Of a DNA stretch of 12,757 bases, positions 7,340-12,757 are shown one piece after another. The notes under the pieces are model-generated. The model was not told where the DNA came from and ran no database searches. It was given only the letters and a program-made list of their open reading frames with translations. Each line of letters begins with the position of its first letter. The first letter of the stretch is position 1. The DNA comes from JAVBPA01 sp031549925 (GTDB lineage Bacteria; Bacillota; Clostridia; Oscillospirales; CAG-272): the NCBI GenBank assembly GCA_031549925.1, contig JAVBPA010000129.1, forward strand, positions 1 to 12,757. Direction: 5' to 3'. The position numbers and the translations under genes were made by a program.

Positions 7340-7379
7340 TATAATTTCAGTAACACTCGCGGGAGGTTTGAATATACTA
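7340..7379 (+). promoter_or_regulatory. Candidate promoter region of the Cys-rich BclA-C-like gene
   Basis: Two candidates are visible. TATAAT at 7340-7345 is a perfect sigma-A -10 box but lacks a clear -35. At 7371-7379, AATATACTA differs from the sporulation sigma-K -10 consensus (CATANNNTA) at one base and has AC 16 bases upstream (7353-7354). The second would fit a spore-surface gene, but such short matches are common in AT-rich DNA. Confidence 0.3.
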
Positions 7380-7429
7380 TAGGGAGGAACGAAAGTTCTC
7401 GTAATAGTCATTATTGAAGGAGAATAGAA

Positions 7430-8083
7430 ATGTACCGCAAGAATACAGAAAAATGTTCATCTTATTGTACACCATGTCCTGAATCACGCTATGAAAGCGA
7501 ATACGATAACAAATGCTGCTGCGAATGTGATTGTTATTGTGAATGTGATTGCTACGAAAAAAAGAAATGCTGCTATTGCTGCGAAGACAAACACGACCAT
7601 GACGACCACGACGAAAGACAGAAGAGAGAAAAAGAATGTAAGCTCTCATACGGCGGAATGCTTAATAATGCGGCAAGAACAATTGAATTCAGCGCGAATT
7701 TGGAACAGGTTATAGCACTTCCAATACCCACTCCTTCTTTTAGAATAAATTTCAATGCGGGTCCCTCTTCGCTTTTAATAAGAAAAAGCGGAGTATATGA
7801 AATTATTTATAAAATCGACGCGATTCCGTCTGCATCGGGAACACTTACAGCAGCTGTTAGAGTTAACGGCAACGATACTGTAACTCAATCAAATCCCGTT
7901 ACCGCAGGTGTAGCAACAACAATATTCGGTACAGCGATAGTGTATCTTTCAAGAGGCGATGTTGTCGACCTCGCGGTCACATCCGACACTGCTTTGACTT
8001 TGACACAAATCGGCGGTATAAATTCGATACTCACAATTAAACAACTCAGCTGTGAAGAAGACGATGAGCTTTTAATTGACTAA
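7430..8083 (+). CDS. Cys-rich protein with BclA-C-like jelly-roll domain, likely spore surface
   Basis: A 217-residue protein in two halves. Residues 1-71 hold 16 cysteines (9, 13, 16, 29-31, 33, 35, 37, 39, 41, 47, 48, 50, 51, 70), including two CECDCY units, and then the metal-ligand-like run HDHDDHDE (55-62). Residues 72-208 start LSYGGMLNNAARTI and continue with GVYEIIYKI, AAVRVNGN, AIVYLSRGDVVDLAV and ILTIKQL. These are hallmarks, as I recall them, of the BclA C-terminal (C1q/TNF-like) domain found on exosporium proteins and clostridial collagen-like proteins. No collagen repeats and no signal peptide are present, which fits assembly on a spore from the mother cell. AAGGAG (7417-7422) seven bases upstream fixes the start. 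The gene stands alone between terminators. Metal binding or disulfide cross-linking by the N-terminus is inference. Confidence 0.82.
   Translation: MYRKNTEKCSSYCTPCPESRYESEYDNKCCCECDCYCECDCYEKKKCCYCCEDKHDHDDHDERQKREKECKLSYGGMLNNAARTIEFSANLEQVIALPIPTPSFRINFNAGPSSLLIRKSGVYEIIYKIDAIPSASGTLTAAVRVNGNDTVTQSNPVTAGVATTIFGTAIVYLSRGDVVDLAVTSDTALTLTQIGGINSILTIKQLSCEEDDELLID
7520..7555 (+). repeat. 18-bp tandem duplication coding for CECDCY twice
   Basis: Bases 7520-7537 and 7538-7555 match at 15 of 18 positions and encode residues 31-36 and 37-42, both CECDCY. The three differences are third-codon changes that keep the protein sequence, so the repeat is held at the amino-acid level. Confidence 0.8.
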
Positions 8084-8152
8084 ATAGTTTCATCAAAAGA
8101 AGTATATTGACGTATTTAAAGATATTGCATAAAAATATTTTTTAAATAAAAT

Positions 8153-8192
8153 AAACAGCCGTTTTATTTTTTCTTGATGAAACGGCTGTTTT
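8153..8192. terminator. Probable bidirectional terminator between convergent genes
   Basis: AAACAGCCGTTT (8153-8164) and AAACGGCTGTTT (8180-8191) form a perfect 12-bp stem around a 15-base loop. On the plus strand the right arm ends in TTTT. On the minus strand the stem is followed by a T-rich run (TTTATTTT). It lies about 70 bases after the Cys-rich gene and about 70 bases beyond the zinc-ribbon end at 8260, so it can serve both. Confidence 0.75.
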
Positions 8193-8259
8193 CCTGTTGT
8201 ATTTAATTTTAAACATTTTTTATGAAAAATAAATATATAAATTCCTATTGCAAAAAAAA

Positions 8260-8415
8260 TTAACTTCTTTTCAGCATTGTATGATTGCATCTCCCGCATT
8301 TTTCTCTGTCGGTATCGTAATATTCTCCGCAGACGACGCAAACCAGTCCGTTGTTTTTTGTATAATTTGCGTTATATGGTATATCGATATAACGGTAATG
8401 AGTTACAAAGTCACC
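8260..8415 (-). pseudogene. Frame-shifted C-terminal zinc ribbon of the upstream membrane protein
   Basis: In the minus-strand frame one base off the 147-residue gene, the sequence after the A5 run reads GDFVTHYRYIDIPYNAN and then GLVCVVCGEYYDTDREKCGRC, ending in a TAA at 8260-8262. CxxCG...CxxC is a rubredoxin-like zinc ribbon, so this stretch looks coding. It has no start codon or ribosome site of its own, and the frame is closed by a TGA at 8443-8445. It makes sense only as the continuation of the 8403-8846 gene: one extra A in the A5 run (8416-8420), or a -1 slip at AAA-AAG, would join KK to GDFV. Whether this is a mutation, a base-calling error or recoding cannot be told from the sequence alone. 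Confidence 0.7.
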
Positions 8416-8846
8416 TTTTTGTAATAAGTCGTATGCCTTCCGTCATTGTTTTCCAAAATTAAAATTTTCTTTTTTCCGTTATCCAAATAAATCGTTATTT
8501 TTGCATAGGTAGTATTTTCCGCTTTTACGGAACGCTTTACCAATGCTGTCCCGCCCCAATATCCCACGGCTTTTATCTCTGCGATAACCCCGCAGTAGGT
8601 CGATTCCAAAAATATTTTTTTGAACTGAAAAACGATAAAGGGAATAGCACCCAATATAAAAAACATAATTATAATATTTTGAAACGGGATTTTTTCTAAA
8701 CCGGAAGAAACAACATATTTATATATTCCGAAATATATAGCCGAATACCATATCACAAAAAAAGCGGTATACCGGAATTGCCGGAAAAATATTACTTTTT
8801 TTATATCCGGGGGCAGATTTTTTAATAATTCTGGTTTTTTATCCAT
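8403..8846 (-). CDS. Small two-helix membrane protein, probably cut short by a frameshift
   Basis: As read, the protein has 147 residues. Two membrane helices lie at about 26-46 and 57-74. A predicted beta-rich soluble part (80-147) follows, containing AKITIYLDNGKKKILILENNDGR-like strands. I do not recognise the family. GGAG seven bases before the ATG at 8846 supports the start, 46 bases after the ABC exporter gene's stop on the same strand. The frame ends in TYYKKVTL and a stop, but a credible zinc-ribbon tail continues in the neighbouring frame to 8260, giving a likely intended product of about 195 residues. The last residues after KK are probably an artefact of the shift. Confidence 0.72.
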   Translation of the reverse strand: MDKKPELLKNLPPDIKKVIFFRQFRYTAFFVIWYSAIYFGIYKYVVSSGLEKIPFQNIIIMFFILGAIPFIVFQFKKIFLESTYCGVIAEIKAVGYWGGTALVKRSVKAENTTYAKITIYLDNGKKKILILENNDGRHTTYYKKVTL

Positions 8847-8891
8847 GTTTTTTCTCCGATTCTGAAAGTCAAGCTTGATTTCCTGTTATAC

Positions 8892-10529
8892 TTAATTCTG
8901 TTGCATATCTATAATGATATCTGCGTTTGCTGCCGTCGCCGGGCGGTGAGCTACGATTATCGAGGTTTTTCCGCGCATAAGCGAAAAGAACGCATCCGCT
9001 ACCTGCTTTTCGGTACGTACATCAATTCCTGAGGTCGCTTCGTCCAGTATAAGAGCAGACGGATTTGAAAGCATCGCACGTACGATACACAGTAGTTGCC
9101 GCTGTCCGAATGAAAGCGGAGTTTCAGTGCCCACTATAGTATCAAATCCATTTTCAAGCCTTGAAATAAATCCGCTTGATTTGCAAATTTCAACGGCTTT
9201 TTTTATATCCTCATCGGTTGCCGACGGATTTGCGTATTGCAAATTTTCACGGATTGTACCTGTAAAAAGCCAGATATCCTGCATTACAACCCCGAAAACG
9301 CTTCGCAGGGATTCTTTTGAGAGCAGTTTAATATTTTGCCCCTCAATTAAAATATCACCTTCGTAAGAGTCGTAAAAACGCAAAAGGAGACTGCACAGAG
9401 TTGTTTTCCCGCATCCGGTTTTACCGGTTACAGCAGCCCGGTCGCCGCTTTTTATGATTGTATTAAAGTTTTTTAGAACCTGTTTTCCGTTAGGGTATGA
9501 AAAAGATACATTTTTGAATTCGATTTCAGGAGCTTTTGTTTCATTATATTTTTCCCCAAGAGTCAGATCTTCTTTCGGCATATCAATAATATTGAAAACT
9601 CGTTCAGCGGAAGCAAGTGCGGATTGAAACTGCGATATTATTCCGCTGATTTCATTGAAGGGTTTCGTGTATTGCCCGGCGTAAATCAAAAGAGCCGATA
9701 CTTCCCCTAAAGAAACTGTACCGCCGACTGCGGCAACGCATCCAAAAATACCTGCCGCCGCATATATCAGGCTGTTTACAAAACGTGTACTAGGATTTGT
9801 CATAGCAGACCAGAACTGAGATTTGAATCCGCATCCCAGCAGAATATTATTTTCATAATTGAATCTTTTTTTTGCTTCTCCGCTGTAATTAAAACTTTTT
9901 ATCAAATCCGGTTTTGACAGAATTTCCGCCGCTGTAGCCGAAAGCCTCCCTTGCGAAAGTGTCTGCTGTTTAAAATATCTGTATGATTTTCCGGCAATCA
10001 GTCCTGCGATAATGATTGAAAGGGGAGTAAGAAGAGCCACCGCCGCCGCGATTTCCGGTTTTACCGAAAGCATGAAAACGAGTGTTCCGATTACAGTCGT
10101 CACCGCAAAAAACAGTTGTGTCAAAGCGGATAAAAGTCCGTCTGATATCAAATCAATATCATTGCAGGCGATGTTTACAATATCTCCGTCTTTGATTTTT
10201 TCGATTTCTCCGAGAGGCGCATAACATAGACTGTCAAAAAGTCTGACACGCAAATCACGTGTGATTTTTACGGTTAGATGAGAACCGCAATAAATTGCAA
10301 TCCATTGAAACAAGGCGGACGCCGCCGCCGCCGAAGCGATAAAAATAAGCTTTAAAATAAATTCCATTCCGTTTTTTAAGAATACGGAATCTATAGCTTT
10401 ACCGATAAAAACCGGTACAAGCAGAGCGGTTACGGAAGACAAAACGGAGGAAAACAATACAAGCGGAAGAAAAACGCTTCTTGTGTAAGATTTAGGGAAA
10501 AGACGGGAAATTAATTTTAATATTTTCAT
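8892..10529 (-). CDS. ABC exporter half-transporter (membrane and ATPase domains fused)
   Basis: This 545-residue protein has an N-terminal six-helix-type transmembrane domain (about residues 15-310) followed by a nucleotide-binding domain. In the ATPase, Walker A is GKTGCGKT (369-376), the Q-loop Gln is 417 (VVMQD), the signature is LSFGQ (472-476, LSGGQ variant), Walker B is ALILDE ending at E497, and the switch His is 528 (VAHRP). All catalytic residues are present. The chain stops 17 residues after the switch His, whereas family members usually continue a further 25-40, so the C-terminal helix region is short. It would work in the membrane as a dimer, as itself or with a partner not seen here; substrate is unknown. 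No clear Shine-Dalgarno precedes the ATG. It lies 58 bases after the M42 gene. Confidence 0.9.
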   Translation of the reverse strand: MKILKLISRLFPKSYTRSVFLPLVLFSSVLSSVTALLVPVFIGKAIDSVFLKNGMEFILKLIFIASAAAASALFQWIAIYCGSHLTVKITRDLRVRLFDSLCYAPLGEIEKIKDGDIVNIACNDIDLISDGLLSALTQLFFAVTTVIGTLVFMLSVKPEIAAAVALLTPLSIIIAGLIAGKSYRYFKQQTLSQGRLSATAAEILSKPDLIKSFNYSGEAKKRFNYENNILLGCGFKSQFWSAMTNPSTRFVNSLIYAAAGIFGCVAAVGGTVSLGEVSALLIYAGQYTKPFNEISGIISQFQSALASAERVFNIIDMPKEDLTLGEKYNETKAPEIEFKNVSFSYPNGKQVLKNFNTIIKSGDRAAVTGKTGCGKTTLCSLLLRFYDSYEGDILIEGQNIKLLSKESLRSVFGVVMQDIWLFTGTIRENLQYANPSATDEDIKKAVEICKSSGFISRLENGFDTIVGTETPLSFGQRQLLCIVRAMLSNPSALILDEATSGIDVRTEKQVADAFFSLMRGKTSIIVAHRPATAANADIIIDMQQN

Positions 10530-10547
10530 CTGTGATAAATATAATTT

Positions 10548-10576
10548 ATTATAAATTCCATTTCTTGAAATATAAA
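10548..10576 (-). promoter_or_regulatory. Candidate promoter for the ABC exporter gene
   Basis: On the minus strand TATAAT (10548-10553) lies 17 bases downstream of TTTATA (10571-10576), a 4/6 match to the -35 consensus. Transcription would start near 10541, only about 12 bases before the ATG. The gap is so AT-rich that a chance match is possible, and read-through from the M42 genes is the alternative. Confidence 0.35.
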
Positions 10577-10587
10577 AAAAATATAAT

Positions 10588-11586
10588 TTATTGCAATTTG
10601 TATTCGATTAGAGCGCAGGCAAGAGAGATACAAGCTTCGCAGTCACGGAGATCCGCTGTTTCCACCCCGGAATGGATATAACGGGAAGGGATTGAGATAC
10701 ACCCGGACAAAGCGCCTTCTCCGGCGGCTTGCATTGAAGAAGTATCTGTTCCGCCGTATTCCAATATTTCCAATTGATATTTGATTTTATTTTGTTCGGC
10801 TAAAGTTTTCAGCAGATCAACGACCATTCCGTCGCAAATAACGGAGCTGTCCTTTAATTTTACAGCGGCTCCTCCGCCGAGTTTTACAGCCATTGGTTTT
10901 GATCCCTGCGAATCTCCCGTTCCGGTTACGTCAAAAGCGACCGCCCAATCCGGCATAATTGCGTAAGCGGCGGTTTTTGACCCGCGGCATCCCACTTCCT
11001 CCTGTACCGTGAACACAAAATAAGTGTCGTTCGCGAACTTTTTAGCCTCTTTTAAAGCTTTTATCATAACCGCGCAGCCGAGCTTATCATCCAGCGGATG
11101 ACCGGCTATACGGCGGTTAAGCAGCTTTTCTATCCGGGGTTCATATATTGCGGTGTCTCCGATTTTTATTTTATGTTCTGCTTCTTTTCTTTTTGAAGCT
11201 CCGATATCAATTACCATTTTGGAAGCGTTCCAATCGGAAGACGAAGTATTTGCTTCGGGAACTATAATTCCGCGGATTCCGTTTTGAAAAATTACATTTG
11301 TATAAGCGCACGCGCCAAAGTTTATACCGCCTATAGGTGATATTCTGATGTATCCGTTGTCTTCTATATGCGTTACTATAAATCCGATTTCATCCATATG
11401 AGCGGCAAACATCAGTTTTTTTGCATTTTCTGATTCACCCTTTTTAAAAGCAATCAAATTACCCATAGCGTCGAATTTAACATTGTCGCAATACGGTTTT
11501 ATTATTTCAGCGATAACATTTCCCACAAGGCGTTCTCTGCCTGAAGCGGAAGGAGCTTTTATCAATTTTTTCATCAGTTCATACAT
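10588..11586 (-). CDS. M42-family metallo-aminopeptidase
   Basis: A 332-residue dinuclear zinc/cobalt aminopeptidase of the FrvX/YsdC/TET type, which forms large dodecameric particles that trim peptides in the cytosol. Expected ligands are present: H63 in AAHMDEIGF, bridging D166 in HPLDDKLGC, catalytic E196 and ligand E197 in VQEEVGC, D219 in AFDVTG, and H305 in SRYIHSG. Length is usual. The gene starts 18 bases after the stop of the next M42 gene. GAGG overlapping that stop is 15 bases from the ATG, so spacing is poor and translation may depend on the upstream gene. The D219 position and the D-T-S-S motif (GGTDTSS) resemble the glutamyl-aminopeptidase-like branch, but I cannot assign substrate specificity. 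Old databases call this family 'endoglucanase M' or 'cellulase', which is misleading. Confidence 0.92.
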   Translation of the reverse strand: MYELMKKLIKAPSASGRERLVGNVIAEIIKPYCDNVKFDAMGNLIAFKKGESENAKKLMFAAHMDEIGFIVTHIEDNGYIRISPIGGINFGACAYTNVIFQNGIRGIIVPEANTSSSDWNASKMVIDIGASKRKEAEHKIKIGDTAIYEPRIEKLLNRRIAGHPLDDKLGCAVMIKALKEAKKFANDTYFVFTVQEEVGCRGSKTAAYAIMPDWAVAFDVTGTGDSQGSKPMAVKLGGGAAVKLKDSSVICDGMVVDLLKTLAEQNKIKYQLEILEYGGTDTSSMQAAGEGALSGCISIPSRYIHSGVETADLRDCEACISLACALIEYKLQ

Positions 11587-11604
11587 GTTATTATACCAAA
11601 TCCT

Positions 11605-12663
11605 CTATATTTCAATATTTTTTATGACAGTATACAACAGTTCCGTAACAGAATAATAATCATCTGTGTTTATAACATTTGACGGAGTGTGTATATATCT
11701 TGTCGGAGCTGAAATTGCGGCTATTGAAACACCGCCGTGTGTTCTTTGTATGTGAGCGGCGTTGTTTGAACCTGAGACATATCGTTTATACTGGCATTTT
11801 ATACCGTTGTCTTTTCCGGTTTTCATAATAAATTCGATGAAATCACGGTCGTAGATAGTACCGACGTCGAGAAGCGAAACAGCGCCTCCTTCTCCGGTTT
11901 TCGCAACGGTTGAATTTTCCGGAACATCCGCTATGTCGGCAACTGCGGTTGCTTCAATAACTATAGCTTTATCCGGATTTACCGAATAAGCAGAAGTTAT
12001 CGCACCCGCTTTTCCCAATTCTTCACGCACGGAAAAAACAAAATATATATCAAAATCAAATCTGATATTTTCTGATTTGAGTTTCTTTATAGTTTCAATC
12101 AAAACAGCGCATCCGAGACGGTCGTCAAGGGCTTTGGAGCGCAGCATTTTATTGCCGAACAAAACAAAATTGTTTACAAATGTTCCGAAATCTCCCGGTT
12201 CAACGTATTTTAATGCTTCATCTTTGTTTTTAGCACCGATATCAACATACATGCTTTCAATACCGGTTGCTTCCTTTCTCTCTGAAGCGCTTTGCTGATG
12301 TATGGCTTTTGAGGCGACAATCCCTTCGATTTTTTTGTTTTCATCTCCGAAAACAACACGCCTTCCGCAAATGACACGCGCATCAATACCTCCGACTGTA
12401 CGGAAACGTATAGCTCCGTCGTCGTCGATATGAGTAACCATAAATCCGACTTCGTCCATATGTGCGTCGATTTGCAGCCGTTTCGATCCGATATCACCGT
12501 TCTTTCCCCGGTATACTGCCGTTACGCAGCCTGTACGGTCTTTTTTTATTTCGTCCGCTAATCCGTCGAGTTTTTCAATTATTATATCGGCGACATTACC
12601 CTCGCAGCCCGAAGGACCGAAAGCATCGCAAAGTTCTTTTAATAAAACTAGCCTTTCATCCAT
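11605..12663 (-). CDS. M42-family metallo-aminopeptidase (second paralogue)
   Basis: A 352-residue M42 peptidase, diverged from its neighbour. Metal-site motifs are DAHMDEVGF (H68, D70), KALDDRLGC (bridging Asp), SVREELG (Glu-Glu pair), VIEATAVAD (Glu where the 332-residue paralogue has Asp) and TRYIHTP (C-terminal His). The substrate-loop sequence differs from the neighbour: SGSNNAAHIQ in place of GGTDTSSMQ. This implies a different peptide preference or a mixed particle, which is inference. The ATG at 12663 overlaps the end of another M42 gene by 16 bases, and the next M42 gene follows after 18 bases, so all three are one transcription unit. The Shine-Dalgarno is weak. Confidence 0.92.
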   Translation of the reverse strand: MDERLVLLKELCDAFGPSGCEGNVADIIIEKLDGLADEIKKDRTGCVTAVYRGKNGDIGSKRLQIDAHMDEVGFMVTHIDDDGAIRFRTVGGIDARVICGRRVVFGDENKKIEGIVASKAIHQQSASERKEATGIESMYVDIGAKNKDEALKYVEPGDFGTFVNNFVLFGNKMLRSKALDDRLGCAVLIETIKKLKSENIRFDFDIYFVFSVREELGKAGAITSAYSVNPDKAIVIEATAVADIADVPENSTVAKTGEGGAVSLLDVGTIYDRDFIEFIMKTGKDNGIKCQYKRYVSGSNNAAHIQRTHGGVSIAAISAPTRYIHTPSNVINTDDYYSVTELLYTVIKNIEI

Positions 12664-12757
12664 TTTGACGCACCCGCTTCGATAAATTTACTGACCAGTA
12701 ACGCCGTCAGCTCAGCGTCTTCCGAAGAAATAACTTCACTGTAAGTATGCATATTTT
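12648..12757 (-). CDS. M42-family metallo-aminopeptidase (third paralogue), C-terminal end only
   Basis: The last 35 codons of a minus-strand gene enter from the right edge and end with TAG at 12648-12650. They begin NMHTYSEVISSEDAEL and continue to a short tail with FIEAGASKWMKG. The M-H-T-x-x-E-V-(I/V) segment matches the C-terminal metal-binding His region of M42 peptidases, in the same place as YIHTPSNVI and YIHSGVETA in the two neighbours. It overlaps the start of the next gene by 16 bases. Only the fragment is visible, so nothing can be said about the rest of the active site. Confidence 0.75.
   Translation of the reverse strand, partial: NMHTYSEVISSEDAELTALLVSKFIEAGASKWMKG

Noticed and set aside
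7376..7387. ACTATAGGGAGG resembles the end of a T7 phage promoter
   Set aside because: Only the last part matches; the upstream TAATACGACTC half is absent and no phage gene is nearby, so it is chance.
7491..7715. Alternative frame inside the Cys-rich gene giving Asn/Ala/Thr-rich peptide
   Set aside because: The main frame has a strong ribosome site and a recognisable C-terminal domain; this frame has neither.
8370..8394. Inverted repeat CGTTATAT/ATATAACG as a terminator or operator
   Set aside because: It is AT-rich, lies inside the zinc-ribbon coding stretch and has no T-tract; kept only as a weak possible frameshift element.
10588..12663. Cellulase/endoglucanase annotation for the M42 genes
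   Set aside because: That label is historical; the metal-binding motifs are those of aminopeptidases.

Overview
The window looks like a chromosomal piece from a low-to-moderate GC, spore-forming Firmicute of the Clostridia type. The reasons are strong AGGAG-type ribosome binding sites, AT-rich gaps, T-tailed hairpin terminators, a BspA-like leucine-rich-repeat surface protein with Big_2 domains, a BclA-C-like protein and tandem M42 peptidases. The lineage is inferred from gene content only; there is no rRNA or other marker. No tRNA, rRNA, CRISPR array, insertion sequence or phage gene was seen.

Left edge (1-941, minus strand): two GNAT acetyltransferases joined by a TAATG stop/start overlap, transcribed from a promoter at about 971-999. 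The downstream one runs off the window.

Centre-left (1163-7147, plus strand): the most interesting block. A four-helix membrane protein is followed by a vWA-domain protein, a PP2C-type phosphatase and a Ser/Thr kinase. The last three have overlapping ends, so they are translationally coupled. Next comes an 865-residue protein with an N-terminal cytosolic zinc ribbon, one membrane helix, a Thr/Glu-rich linker, five Big_2 Ig-like domains and a BspA-type LRR domain. vWA + PP2C + kinase is the composition of the known 'TerY-P' phosphorylation triad. Here the kinase has no zinc ribbon of its own, while the neighbouring surface protein carries one on its cytosolic end. I infer a surface-linked phospho-signalling module. 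No Ter (tellurium resistance) gene is present.

Middle (7148-8260): two consecutive terminators close the block. A single gene follows, encoding a Cys/His/Asp-rich N-terminus fused to a BclA-C-like jelly-roll domain, probably a spore-surface protein. A 12-bp-stem hairpin then serves as terminator between this gene and the convergent minus-strand genes.

Right (8260-12757, minus strand): transcription runs leftward through three M42 metallo-aminopeptidases in tandem (the first only partly in the window), an ABC exporter half-transporter with a shortened C-terminus, and a small two-helix membrane protein. The rubredoxin-like zinc ribbon of that last protein sits in another reading frame after an A5 run, which suggests a frameshift, a sequence error or recoding.
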